Below, in pieces: positions 15,041 to 25,071 of a stretch of DNA of 64,000 nucleotides; position 1 is the stretch's first letter, and every line of letters starts with the position of its first letter. A program made the position numbers and the translations under genes. The DNA is from Streptomyces sp. NBC_00273 (GTDB lineage: Bacteria > Actinomycetota > Actinomycetes > Streptomycetales > Streptomycetaceae): positions 8,323,001-8,387,000 of the forward strand of contig NZ_CP108067.1 in the NCBI RefSeq assembly GCF_036178145.1. The letters run 5' to 3'. The notes below the pieces were generated by a model, which worked only from the letters and a program-made list of their open reading frames with translations, did no database searches and had not been told where the DNA came from.

Positions 15041-18000
15041 CTAGTCCTCCGGGTGCGTCAGCAGCAAGGTCAGTTCCGCCGCGGTGAAGGAACGATGCGG
15101 CAGCTCACCGGCGTCCCCACCGCCCGGCTCGCCCCCACCGCCCGGCTCGCCTGCCGCGCCCTGGACCGCCGCCAGCAGCCGGCCCGCCTGCGCCCGCCAG
15201 GGCTGCGCGCCGACCTCGCCGAACGCGGCCCGCGCCCGCCGGAACCTCTCCGCCGCCTCCGCCGGGCAGCCGCCGAGCGCCTCCACACATCCCAGATCGG
15301 TCTCCACCCGGGCGTACAGGAAACGGTCCGCCAGCTCATCCGTGATCTCCAGGGCCTGCTGCAGCGTCCCTCCCGCCGCCGACAGCAGGCCCTGGCTCCA
15401 CTGCGTCTGCCCCAGCCCCCGCAGCGCGTGCGCCTCCCCGACCCGGTCGCCCTCGCCCCGGGTCAGCCGCAGTACCGCGTCGAAGGCCTCCGCGGCCTCG
15501 CCCAGATCTCCCGCGCGCAGCCGGACCTCGGCCAGCCGGTACACGCTCTGCGCCTCCGCCCGCACCGACCCGGTACGCCGGCTGAGCGCCACCGCCCGCT
15601 CCGCGAGCGGCAGCGCGCCGCCCACGTTGCCCCGGTCCAGCTCGATCTGCGCCTGGAAGCCGAGCAGATGGGCCTCGTTCCCGATGTCACCCGATGCGTG
15701 GAACCCGCTGAGGGCCGCCTCGCAGTACTCCAGGGCGCGCTCCCAGTCCCCCTGGAACCGCGCGCACATGGCCAGGTTCCGCTGGGCGAGCGCCGCCCCG
15801 CCCACGTCACCGGTGGTGCGCAGCAGCCGCAGCGCGGCCATGTTCCAGCCCTCGGCCTGCTCGTACCGCCGCTGGTAGATCGCCAGCGACCCCAGCAGCC
15901 GCAGCATCGTCGCCTCGCCCGGCTCGTCGCCGGTGCGCCGGGCCGAGGCCAGCGCCTGCTCGGCGCAGCGCTGCCAGTCCTCCAGGTAGTTCTTCGTCTC
16001 GAAGTGCGGTACCGCGCTCTCGGTCAGCGCCCACGCGTACCGGGCCCGGCCCGTCTCCGCCGCGTGCGCCACCAGGTCCGTGACGGCCGTGCGCTCCGAC
16101 TCGAACCAGTCCATCGGCGCGGCCAACAGCTCGTCGGCCAGTTCCGGCAGGAAGCGCGGGGCCGGTGCCGGCGTCCGGCCCACCGGGAACTGGCGCCCGT
16201 CGATCCGCCGGTGCGCCTCCTCGGCCAGCCAGAGCCAGGACGCGAAGGCCCGCTCCAGCGCGGCGTCGGTCTCCCCCTCCGGCTCGTCCGACTCCGCCCG
16301 CTCGCGGGCGAACAGCCGCAGCAGGTCCTGGAACCGGTAGCGGGCGGCCCGCCCGGGCTCGGCGTCGGCCACCTCCAGCAGCTGTGCGTCGACCAGGTGG
16401 TCGATCAGTTCCTCCGCGTGCCACACGTCGGTGTCCAGTACGGCCGCCCCCGCCCAGGCGGCGAAGTCCGCCGTGCGCAGCAGGCCGAGCCTGCGGTACA
16501 TCCGGGCCGTCTCCGGCGGCAGGTCCCGGTAGGTGAGCCGGAAGCCGGCGCGCACCCCGCCCTCGCCCGGGCTCAGCACGTCGAGGCGCGAGCGGTGGTC
16601 GCGCAGCCGCGCCACCAGGCTCCGTACGCTCAGATTGGGTTTGGCCGCCAGTCGCGCGCCCGCGATCCGCAGCGCGAGGGGAAGGCAGTCGCACAGGGCG
16701 CCGAGCTGTTCCACGGCGACCGGGTCGCTGCCGAACCGGTCGGCCCCGGCCAGCTTGATCAGCAGCGCCGTCGCCTCGGTCGGCTCCAGCATCCGCAGCC
16801 GCAGGGTCAGCGCCGTGTAGTCCCCGGTCAGATCGCCCAGGCTCTCCCGGCTGGTGGCCAGCACCACGCTGCGTCCGCCACCCGGGAGCAGGGGTCTGAG
16901 CTGGTGGAAGGAGCGTACGTTGTCCAGGACGATCAGTGTCTTGCGGGTGCTGAGGAGGCTCCGGAACAGCGAGGCCCGCTCGTCGGGATCCGCAGGTATC
17001 TGGGGCGCGCCGATCCCGAGGGCGCGCAGGAAGCGGTCGAGCACGGCGGCGGGGGACACCGGCGCGTGCTCCTCGTCGTACCCGCGCAGATCGGCGAAGA
17101 GCTGGCCGTCCGGGAACTGGTCGGCCACCTGGCTCGCCCAGTGCACCGCGAGTGCGGTCTTGCCGACTCCGCCCACGCCGACGATGGTCGCCAGCGCCGG
17201 GGTGTGCGGGTTGTAGGGCTCCTTCAGGAGACGGTCCAGCGAGGTCATCTCCCCCTGCCGACCGGTGAACGCCATCACGTCCGCGGGCAGTTGTGCCGGG
17301 ACGGTGCTCAGGGCCGCCGGCGCGGGCGCCGCCGTGGCGGGGGGCCGGGTCAGTTCGGGGGAGTCGCGCAGGATCAGTTCGTGCAGCTGACGCAGTCCGG
17401 GACCCGGTTCGATCCCGAGCTGCTCGGTGAGTAACCGGCGGCCGTGCAGGAACACCTCGAGGGCCTCGGCCCGCTGTCCCGACCGGTACAGGGCCAGCAT
17501 GAGGTGTTCGCGGCACTGCTCGCGCAGGGGGTGCCGGGCCACCAGTTCGGTGAGCTCACCGGTGAGCGCGCGGTGGCGGCCCAGCTGGAGCATCAGCCCG
17601 GCACGTTCTTCCATCAGTGCGAGCCGCATCTGCTCGAGCCTGGTGGTCTCCGCCTCCAGCCGGGAGCCGGACGGCTCGTCCAGTGCGGAGCCCCGCCAGA
17701 TGCTGAGCGCCTCCTCGAACTGCGCGCACGCTTCTTCGGTCCGTCCGTGCCGGGCGGCGTCCCGCCCCTGTGCGGCCCGCTCCATGAACTCCTGGACGTC
17801 GATCCGGTGCTCTCCCTTGGCCAGCAGGTAGCCCGGGGGAGAGGTGATCAGCAGATCGGTCACCCCGGCCTGCTTGAAGGTCTTGCGGAGGGTGGCCACA
17901 CAGATGGCGATCTGGTTGCGGGCCGTCGCCGGGGGAGAGTCCGGCCAAACGGCGTCCACCAGGGTGTCCACCGAAACGATCCGGTCTGCGTAGAGCAGCA

Positions 18001-18103
18001 GCATCGACAGGACCGTGACCTGGCGCCGGCCGTTGATGCGCAGCGGACCGTCATCGGTTTGGATGAGCAGCGGCCCCAGCACTCTGAAGACAAACCGATT
18101 CAA
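15041..18103 (-). CDS. AfsR-like SARP regulator with NB-ARC and TPR domains, TTA codon
   Basis: About 1020 residues: winged-helix domain (FVFRVLGPLLIQTDDG at the N-terminus), BTAD (~100-255), NB-ARC ATPase with Walker A GVGGVGKTALAV and LIVLDNV, then a long C-terminal TPR region (ALAQRNLAMCARFQGD and similar helices). The TTG at 18103 follows a GGGGGA box with 6-base spacing and starts directly on the conserved domain. A longer frame from 18175 would add 24 unlikely residues. The leucine codon complementary to 17432-17434 is TTA, so translation should depend on the bldA tRNA. It lies behind the smaller SARP, pointing the same way, and may be the global or upper-tier activator of the peptide cluster. 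Confidence 0.9.
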   Translation of the reverse strand: MNRFVFRVLGPLLIQTDDGPLRINGRRQVTVLSMLLLYADRIVSVDTLVDAVWPDSPPATARNQIAICVATLRKTFKQAGVTDLLITSPPGYLLAKGEHRIDVQEFMERAAQGRDAARHGRTEEACAQFEEALSIWRGSALDEPSGSRLEAETTRLEQMRLALMEERAGLMLQLGRHRALTGELTELVARHPLREQCREHLMLALYRSGQRAEALEVFLHGRRLLTEQLGIEPGPGLRQLHELILRDSPELTRPPATAAPAPAALSTVPAQLPADVMAFTGRQGEMTSLDRLLKEPYNPHTPALATIVGVGGVGKTALAVHWASQVADQFPDGQLFADLRGYDEEHAPVSPAAVLDRFLRALGIGAPQIPADPDERASLFRSLLSTRKTLIVLDNVRSFHQLRPLLPGGGRSVVLATSRESLGDLTGDYTALTLRLRMLEPTEATALLIKLAGADRFGSDPVAVEQLGALCDCLPLALRIAGARLAAKPNLSVRSLVARLRDHRSRLDVLSPGEGGVRAGFRLTYRDLPPETARMYRRLGLLRTADFAAWAGAAVLDTDVWHAEELIDHLVDAQLLEVADAEPGRAARYRFQDLLRLFARERAESDEPEGETDAALERAFASWLWLAEEAHRRIDGRQFPVGRTPAPAPRFLPELADELLAAPMDWFESERTAVTDLVAHAAETGRARYAWALTESAVPHFETKNYLEDWQRCAEQALASARRTGDEPGEATMLRLLGSLAIYQRRYEQAEGWNMAALRLLRTTGDVGGAALAQRNLAMCARFQGDWERALEYCEAALSGFHASGDIGNEAHLLGFQAQIELDRGNVGGALPLAERAVALSRRTGSVRAEAQSVYRLAEVRLRAGDLGEAAEAFDAVLRLTRGEGDRVGEAHALRGLGQTQWSQGLLSAAGGTLQQALEITDELADRFLYARVETDLGCVEALGGCPAEAAERFRRARAAFGEVGAQPWRAQAGRLLAAVQGAAGEPGGGGEPGGGDAGELPHRSFTAAELTLLLTHPED

Positions 18104-18242
18104 AAGGTCCCCCGGCCTTGAAACCCCGCGACAGGCGCGAACGGTACCGCAAAGCGCGTTCCTCGGTGCAGTCAACTCTTGGGAAAAACATGGGCAGTTT
18201 CAGGCCACCTTGTCCGTATAGCGGTGGACAGGTGCGCGGGCC

Positions 18243-18713
18243 TCACTGAGAGTCGTCGGATCCGATGGACGACAACGCGCCGGACAGGCCGCGCAGCACC
18301 TCGGCCGTGCGGTATACCTCTTCCTCGCCGCCGAGGCCCTCGCACAACTGCCGCGCCAGCTCGGCGAGACAGGAGTCGATCTCCCGTTTCGCAGCCACGC
18401 CCTGCTCGGTGGCGGTGAGCAGCTTGGCCCGCCGGTGCGCCGGATTGTCCAGATAGACCGCGAGCCCCTGCCGTACCAACAGGTCCGCTATGCGCTGCAC
18501 GCTCTGCCGGGTGGTCCCCACCCGCCGGGCCACGGCGGACACGGACAGTGATTCACCCGTCACCGTGCTGAGTATCTGCCAGCGCGCGGCACTGAGCCCC
18601 GAGGCGAGCGCGAGCCGGTCCAGGGCCGCGGTGAACCGTCCGTTCAGCCGGAAGACCGCCACGGCGGCCCGGCTGAACGCCTCGACCTCCCCGGACTCCG
18701 CCCTACGCGCCAA
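18243..18713 (-). CDS. MarR family transcriptional regulator
   Basis: About 156 residues with the MarR winged helix: GLSAARWQILSTVTGE, then SVSAVARRVGTTRQSVQRIAD (recognition helix) and the wing VYLDNPAHRRAK. I chose the TTG at 18713 because GGAAGGGGA precedes it at correct spacing and it gives the usual MarR length; an ATG at 18893 would add an atypical 60-residue Pro/Ala-rich tail. It diverges from a FUSC-family transporter about 400 bp away, and MarR proteins often repress a neighbouring exporter in response to phenolic ligands. That link is inference. Confidence 0.85.
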   Translation of the reverse strand: MARRAESGEVEAFSRAAVAVFRLNGRFTAALDRLALASGLSAARWQILSTVTGESLSVSAVARRVGTTRQSVQRIADLLVRQGLAVYLDNPAHRRAKLLTATEQGVAAKREIDSCLAELARQLCEGLGGEEEVYRTAEVLRGLSGALSSIGSDDSQ

Positions 18714-19122
18714 CGTCGGTCCCCTTCCGTACGCCCCGCAGGTCGCTGCGCACGATAACAGCGCGTGGTCACGTGGACGAGGGTCGGTCACGACGGCGGG
18801 ACCCGGCCGGTGTGCCGGGCCCGTCGGGGCCGTGACCCGGGTCGCCGGAGGGCGCCCGGCGGGCTGGTCCGTTGGCAGGCTCATGGCCGACAAGTCGGCG
18901 CGTCCGATGTGCCAATGGCCCAGTCGCGGTGAGCTCGGTTGAGCCAGTGGGCCCCCGGATGCTTATCTGTGGCGTATCCATGTACTTACGGCGCCGCGCA
19001 GCGCCGGACGGCAACGAAGCCGGTTCCGGAGCGCGGCGCCTTCGCCGTGCCCGTCCGCCGCCCACCACCCCCGGGCGGCGCCGGGCCGGCGCGCAGCACT
19101 GCAAGGGGGGCGGCACACCGCC
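18714..19122. other. 409-bp intergenic region between marR and FUSC genes
   Basis: No convincing gene on either strand. The frames that cross it have shadow-like Arg/Pro/Gly composition. It must hold the divergent promoters of the MarR and FUSC genes. A GC-poorer patch around 18958-18990 is the most promoter-like stretch, but no consensus hexamer pair could be assigned. If the MarR start is really 18893 the gap shrinks accordingly. Confidence 0.5.
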
Positions 19123-20625
19123 GTGAAGAGGATGTTCGTGGCTCCGGATCCGGGGCGTATGAGACTGCGGAACTCGGCCCGCGCGGTGATCGGCGTCGCC
19201 GCCGCCGTCGCCCTCGCCGAGGTGTGCGGCCTCTCCCTGACCGCCTCCATCACCGGGGGACTGGCGGCCCTGCTCGCCCTCTTCACCGTGCTCGACGCGG
19301 ACGTCCGCGCCCAGCGCCGGACCACCGCCCTGCTGCCCGTGGCCGGATTCCCCGTCCTGGCCCTCGCCACCGCCCTGCACGGGGTGCCGCTCGCCCGGGA
19401 CGGCGCCTTCCTCGCCGTCGTGTTCGCCGGGGTGTACGCCCGCCGCTTCGGCCCGCGCGGACACGCCCTCGGGATCTTCGCGTTCATGATGTTCTTCGTC
19501 ACCCAGTTCCTGCACGCCCGGCCCGGGCAGCTGCCCGAGCTGTACGCCGCCGTCGGCCTGGCGCTGCTGGCCGCCGGGGCCGTGCGCTTCGGGCTGTGGC
19601 CCATCGAGCGGCGCACCCCGCCCCCCGCGGCCCCGCCCGGCCTGCCCGGAACCGGGCTCGCACGGCCGACCACCCGGCAGGCCTTCCAGGCCACCGCCGC
19701 CTGCGCCTTCGCGCTCGGCATCGGCCAGGCGCTCTCCGACGACCGCTGGTACTGGGCCGTCGGCACCTCCTGGTGGATCTTCGTGAACACCACCTCCCGG
19801 GGCGAGACCCTCGTACGGGGCTTCCGCCGCGTACTCGGCACCGTCGTCGGCATCGCCGCCGGGCTGCTGATCGCCGTACCCCTGCACGGCGCGCCGGCGC
19901 CCACCGCGGCCCTGGTCGCCGTATGCGTCTTCGGGATCTTCTACACGGCCGCGCCCTCGTACTCCTGGATGATGTTCTTCGTCACCGTCATGGCCGGGCT
20001 GCTCTACGGCCTCCTCGGCGTCCTGCACCCCGGACTTCTGCTCCTGCGCTTCCAGGAGACCGCCATCGGCGCGCTCGGCGCCGCCCTCGCCGTCGTGATC
20101 ATCCTTCCGGTCACCACCCACGCCGCCAACGACGCGTGGATCCAGCGCGCCCTGCACTGCGTGCGCGCCTCCACCGCGGCCGCCCTGGATCGCCTCGCGG
20201 GTGACCCGGACGCCGACCCCGCCCCGCACGCCGCCGAGCTGGAGCTGCTGCTGGGCCGGGTACGGATGGCACTCGCGCCGCTCGTCCACCCGCTCAGCCC
20301 GCTGCGCGCCCGCAAGGCCCGGGCCCGTCAGGTGCTCGCGCTGCTCGACGACTGCGCCCGGGACGTGCGCGGGCTGGTCGCGGTGGCCGCCGACCCGCAG
20401 GCCTCGCACGACGCCCGGCTGGCCGCCGCCTGCTGGCGCGTGGAGGCCGCGGTGGAGGCCCTGACCGCCCCGCACGGCACTCCCGGGCCCACCACCGTGC
20501 CGCACCCCCGGCCCGCCGCCGCGGAACCGGCCCTCGCCCACCTCCACGGCCTGGAGCACACCCTCGTGGCCCTGGCGACCCCGCTGCGCACCGACCCCCG
20601 GGCGCCGCTGGTCATCAGCGCCTGA
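19123..20625 (+). CDS. FUSC family integral membrane transporter
   Basis: 500 residues resembling the fusaric acid resistance / aromatic acid exporter (FUSC) family. Two membrane bundles are visible: residues ~15-170 (several hydrophobic helices, including LGIFAFMMFFVTQFL) and ~190-330 (the YYWAVGTSWWIF-like RWYWAVGTSWWIFVNTT region, then GIFYTAAPSYSWMMFF), followed by a long cytoplasmic helical C-terminus. The start is GTG at 19123, after a G-rich box; ATG 19132 is an alternative. It may export aromatic or peptide compounds and could serve the nearby cluster. It ends 11 bp inside the converging HelR-like gene. Confidence 0.87.
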   Translation: MKRMFVAPDPGRMRLRNSARAVIGVAAAVALAEVCGLSLTASITGGLAALLALFTVLDADVRAQRRTTALLPVAGFPVLALATALHGVPLARDGAFLAVVFAGVYARRFGPRGHALGIFAFMMFFVTQFLHARPGQLPELYAAVGLALLAAGAVRFGLWPIERRTPPPAAPPGLPGTGLARPTTRQAFQATAACAFALGIGQALSDDRWYWAVGTSWWIFVNTTSRGETLVRGFRRVLGTVVGIAAGLLIAVPLHGAPAPTAALVAVCVFGIFYTAAPSYSWMMFFVTVMAGLLYGLLGVLHPGLLLLRFQETAIGALGAALAVVIILPVTTHAANDAWIQRALHCVRASTAAALDRLAGDPDADPAPHAAELELLLGRVRMALAPLVHPLSPLRARKARARQVLALLDDCARDVRGLVAVAADPQASHDARLAAACWRVEAAVEALTAPHGTPGPTTVPHPRPAAAEPALAHLHGLEHTLVALATPLRTDPRAPLVISA

Positions 20626-22912
20626 GCAGCCCCTCCGGGGTGTCCGCCAAACCCGCCGGCAGCCGGCCGGCGGTGTGCACCACCCCGAGGGCCTGGGTGG
20701 CCCGGGTCAGCGCCACGTACAGGTCGCTCGGCCGGAGCTCGTCCGGTTCCACCACGATCACCGTGTCGAACTCCAGCCCCTTGGCCTGGCGCGGGTCCAG
20801 CAGGACCACCTGCTGGGTCAGGTCCGGCTCCGCGCCCGCGCGCACCCCCGGCAGTACGGCGGCCAGCGCCGCGTGCCGCGCCCGCGGCGCGATCACCGCG
20901 AGCCGGCCCTCCGTCGGCAGCTCCCGCGCCACGGCCTCCTGCGTCGCCGCCGTCAGGTCGCCGGTCGCGTGCGCCCACGGCCGCACCCCGGTGGCCCGTA
21001 CCGAACGCGGCGGTTCGAAGCCGGGATCGCGCGTGCGCAGCACGGCCGCCGCCACCTCCATGATTTCGGCCGGGGTGCGGTAGTTGACCCCCAGCCGGAC
21101 CAGCTCCCAGCGCTCGCCCACGTACGGCGTAAGGACGCCTTCCCACGAGCCGCAGCCCGCCTCGTCGGCCGTCTGCGCCGGATCGCCGACCAGGGTCATC
21201 GACCGGGTCGGGCAGCGCCGCATCAGCAGCCGCCACGCCATCGCCGACAGCTCCTGCGCCTCGTCCACGATCACGTGCCCGAAGGCCCAGGTGCGGTCGG
21301 CCGCGGCCCGCTCGGCGGTGCTGCGGTGGTCGGCCTCCTCGTGGCGCTCGGCCATCCGCTCCGCGTCGATGATGTCGTGGGCCGCGAGGAACTCGTTCTC
21401 CTCGTCCTCGAACTCGTACGACTGAGAGCCCGCGGACAGGTCCAGCACCCCCTGCGCGTAGGCGATGCGCCGCTGCCGGTTCCGCTCTTCGGCGGCCCGC
21501 CGGGCGGTGTCGTCCTCGCCGAGCAGCTCGGCCGCCTCGTCCAGGAGCGGCACGTCGGCCGGGGTCCAGTCCGGCCGGGCCGAGGGCGCGCGCCGGATCA
21601 GGTCGGCCTCGTGCGCGGGCAGGTGCGTGGGCTCCGCCAGGAAGTCGGAGATCAGCTGCTGGGGGGTGAGCGAGGGCCACAGCGCATCGATCGCCGCCTG
21701 CACGGCGGCGCTCGTCGCGATCTCCTTGCCGAGCTGGGCGATGTCGTCCGAGCCCAGCAGGTTCGGACCGCCGTACGGATCGGCGCCCAGCCGGTCGGCG
21801 AGCTGCGCGGTGAGCGCGTCGATGACCGGGAAGGCGAAGAAGGGGCGCGCCTGGTTGTGCGGCAGCCCGGTGGCCCGGGCCCGGTCCCGCGCCTCGTACG
21901 CCATGGTGCGGTCCAGCAGCAGGGTCCCGTACTCCTCGTGGTCGATCTCCAGCGCCGGCTCGGGGACGGTGTCGTACTCCTCGCCGGTGTCCGCCGGTAC
22001 GGTCTCCGGCAGGCACTGCCGGTCGGCCACGACCGCGGCGAGGACCTCCGCCATCGCGGCCCGCCCCTTCACCGCGGCGGCCCCGGGGCGGTCGGCGGCG
22101 GTGGCGTGCACGCCCGGGAAGAGCTCGCCCGGGGTGGCCAGCAGTACGCCCGTCTCGCCGAGGGCCGGGAGCACCCCGCCGATGTAGCCGAGGAAGGCCG
22201 GGCCCGGCCCGACGATCAGCACACCGCGCTTGGCGAGCAGCTCCCGGTGCGCGTACAGCAGGTACGCGGCGCGGTGCAGCGCGACCGCGGTCTTGCCGGT
22301 GCCGGGACCGCCCTCGACGACCAGCACCCCGCGGTGCGTGGAGCGGATGATCCGGTCCTGCTCGGCCTGGATGGTGCGCACGATGTCGTGCATCCGGCCG
22401 GTCCGGGCGGCGTCGAGCGCGGCGAGGAGCACGGCGTCCGCGTCGGCGCCCTCGTGGCCGGTGCGCTCCGCGTCGGTCAGGTCGAGGATCTCGTCGTGCA
22501 GGGCGGTGACCACGCGCCCCCGGCTGCTGATGTGCCGGCGGCGGCGCAGCCCCATGGGGGTGTGACCGGTGGCGAGGTAGAAGGGGCGGGCCACGTCCGC
22601 ACGCCAGTCCAGGACCAGGGGAGTGCGCTGCGGGTCATCGGCCCGGATTCCGAGCCGACCGATGTGGTGGTCGCGGCCGTCGGAGAACTCCAGACGGCCG
22701 AAACAGAGGCCGTTCTCGCCCGCATTCAGGGCGGAAAGCAGGCCGGACTGCTCGGCGACCAGGACGTCCCGCTCCAGACGCGCCTGAAACCCGGTACCGA
22801 CATCGCGCAGCGCCCCTTCGACCGCCTGTTCGGCCTGGTCACGCAGACCGTCGAGGCGCCGATAGAGGTCGGTGACGAATTGCTGCTCTTTCTGGAATTC
22901 CTCGGTTGACAA
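20615..22912 (-). CDS. helR: HelR/HelD-type RNA polymerase recycling ATPase
   Basis: About 765 residues, UvrD/Rep-like superfamily 1 ATPase without a typical DNA helicase layout. An N-terminal coiled-coil arm (FQKEQQFVTDLYRRLDGLRDQ) precedes Walker A GGPGTGKTAVALHRA (~200). DEAQELSAMAWRLLMRR (Walker B region), LVGDPAQT and, near the end, the VALTRATQALGVVHT motif VI follow. Actinobacterial HelD-class proteins remove stalled RNA polymerase, and HelR protects polymerase from rifamycins. The TTG at 22912 has AGGAG five bases upstream; the nearby GTG at 22918 would overlap its own ribosome-binding site. No rifamycin-associated element (GGGGCTTGCGGCAAGCCCC) is seen upstream. Confidence 0.85.
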   Translation of the reverse strand: MSTEEFQKEQQFVTDLYRRLDGLRDQAEQAVEGALRDVGTGFQARLERDVLVAEQSGLLSALNAGENGLCFGRLEFSDGRDHHIGRLGIRADDPQRTPLVLDWRADVARPFYLATGHTPMGLRRRRHISSRGRVVTALHDEILDLTDAERTGHEGADADAVLLAALDAARTGRMHDIVRTIQAEQDRIIRSTHRGVLVVEGGPGTGKTAVALHRAAYLLYAHRELLAKRGVLIVGPGPAFLGYIGGVLPALGETGVLLATPGELFPGVHATAADRPGAAAVKGRAAMAEVLAAVVADRQCLPETVPADTGEEYDTVPEPALEIDHEEYGTLLLDRTMAYEARDRARATGLPHNQARPFFAFPVIDALTAQLADRLGADPYGGPNLLGSDDIAQLGKEIATSAAVQAAIDALWPSLTPQQLISDFLAEPTHLPAHEADLIRRAPSARPDWTPADVPLLDEAAELLGEDDTARRAAEERNRQRRIAYAQGVLDLSAGSQSYEFEDEENEFLAAHDIIDAERMAERHEEADHRSTAERAAADRTWAFGHVIVDEAQELSAMAWRLLMRRCPTRSMTLVGDPAQTADEAGCGSWEGVLTPYVGERWELVRLGVNYRTPAEIMEVAAAVLRTRDPGFEPPRSVRATGVRPWAHATGDLTAATQEAVARELPTEGRLAVIAPRARHAALAAVLPGVRAGAEPDLTQQVVLLDPRQAKGLEFDTVIVVEPDELRPSDLYVALTRATQALGVVHTAGRLPAGLADTPEGLLRR

Positions 22913-22941
22913 TTGCACTCCTGCCGCGATACGGTGTCCTC

Positions 22942-22980
22942 GTGAGCATCACCACGACTTCGATTAAGGTGAAGTCGTGA
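22942..22980 (+). CDS. Putative 12-codon leader peptide upstream of streptothricin acetyltransferase
   Basis: GTG-started reading frame MSITTTSIKVKS with stop at 22978-22980, lying inside a perfect 9-base inverted repeat and just before a U-tract terminator. The peptide is rich in Ser/Thr and ends Lys-Val-Lys-Ser. The arrangement is that of ribosome-mediated attenuation of resistance genes. The upstream Shine-Dalgarno (acggtgtc) is weak, so translation is uncertain. Confidence 0.45.
   Translation: MSITTTSIKVKS
22953..22979. promoter_or_regulatory. Perfect 9-9-9 inverted repeat (leader stem or operator)
   Basis: Arms cacgacttc (22953-22961) and gaagtcgtg (22971-22979) with a 9-base AT-rich centre. 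It covers most of the putative leader frame. It may be an RNA stem of an attenuator for the downstream acetyltransferase, or a DNA operator shared with the divergent HelR gene. Confidence 0.6.
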
Positions 22981-23006
22981 ACTATTGAATATACGCTCTC
23001 TCTTCT

Positions 23007-23039
23007 CCCTCGGCAGCCAATTCGGCCGGGGGATTTTTT
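23007..23039 (+). terminator. Intrinsic terminator/attenuator with U-tract
   Basis: Stem ccctcggc (23007-23014) with gccggggg (23025-23032, one G-U pair), then a run of six T at 23034-23039. It points at the acetyltransferase start 17 bp downstream and is far from the end of any plus-strand gene, so it most plausibly acts as a leader attenuator. U-tract terminators are uncommon in this GC-rich window, which makes it stand out. Confidence 0.65.
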
Positions 23040-23055
23040 GCGTACGGTGGATCTC

Positions 23056-23649
23056 ATGACCACCGCACGCGGTTCAGCCGACGCAATCGTCTACCGCCCC
23101 GCCCGTCCCGAGGACGCGGGCGGCATCGAGGCCCTGGACAGCTCCTTCACCACCGCCACGGTCTTCGAGGTGAGCGACCCCGGCTCGGGCGACGGCGCGG
23201 GCTTCGGCTTCTTGCTCAGGGAGGTTCCCGTGGACCCGCCGGTGCACAAGGTGTTCCCGCCGGAGGAGCACGACGAGCAGGTCTTCGGCGGCGGGCAGGA
23301 CTCGGACGCCGACGCGCGGACCTTCGTGGCCCTCGACGGCGACCTGCTCTGCGGGTTCGCCGCCGTCGGCTACGCCCCTTGGAACCGGCGGCTGACCATC
23401 GAGGACATCGAGGTCTCGCCAGGCCATCGGGGGCGCGGCATCGGCCGGGCGCTGATGGAGTGTGCCGAGCGGTTCGCCCGTGAACGGGGCGCGGAGCACC
23501 TGTGGTTGGAGGTCAGTTCGGTCAACGCCCCGGCGGTGCACGCCTATCGGCGCATGGGATTCACCTTCTGCGGCCTCGACACCGCGCTGTACGGCGGCAC
23601 GCCCGCGGCCGGCGAGCACGCGCTCTACATGAGTCGCCCCTGCCGCTGA
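23056..23649 (+). CDS. sat: Streptothricin N-acetyltransferase-like GNAT
   Basis: 197-residue GNAT. It matches the Streptomyces streptothricin acetyltransferase family as I remember it: an N-terminal FTTATVFEV segment, an acidic variable loop (~75-90), WNRRLTIEDIEVSPGHRGRG (~115-134, the acetyl-CoA loop RGRGIGRAL), LWLEVSSVNAPAVHAYRRMG and the ending GEHALYMSRPC. The family acetylates the beta-lysine amine of streptothricin and inactivates it. The ATG at 23056 follows an unusual attenuator-like leader, suggesting antibiotic-induced expression. No streptothricin biosynthesis genes are visible, so it is probably a stand-alone resistance gene or acts on a similar amine. Confidence 0.88.
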   Translation: MTTARGSADAIVYRPARPEDAGGIEALDSSFTTATVFEVSDPGSGDGAGFGFLLREVPVDPPVHKVFPPEEHDEQVFGGGQDSDADARTFVALDGDLLCGFAAVGYAPWNRRLTIEDIEVSPGHRGRGIGRALMECAERFARERGAEHLWLEVSSVNAPAVHAYRRMGFTFCGLDTALYGGTPAAGEHALYMSRPCR

Positions 23650-23861
23650 ACCAGCGCATGGCCAACTCCCGCAATGCGCGGGATCGTACGCCCCCGCGTG
23701 CCCCTCCGCAGCCCGATCCACGAGGGATCACCCGGAGGAGTGCTCCCTTTCGGCCGGCCGCCCCATGCTGACCTGCGACATGTACAACGGGTAATTGTTT
23801 ACTGCACATTCATCCGGCACGTACAGGGTGGATCTGGTCGGACAGGGGGTAACCGCCCGGA

Positions 23862-25016
<1,155 letters not shown>

Positions 25017-25071
25017 ACCTTCTGTTACCGTCGGCTCCGGACGGATCCGGCAGCGGTGAGAGGGGCTTAAC

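Noticed and set aside
18871..19130. Short open frames in the marR-FUSC gap as a small gene
   Set aside because: No ribosome-binding site, no conserved motif, and Arg/Ala/Pro shadow composition.
22953..22979. Rifamycin-associated element for HelR
   Set aside because: The palindrome present (cacgacttc/gaagtcgtg) does not resemble GGGGCTTGCGGCAAGCCCC, so it was not called as one.
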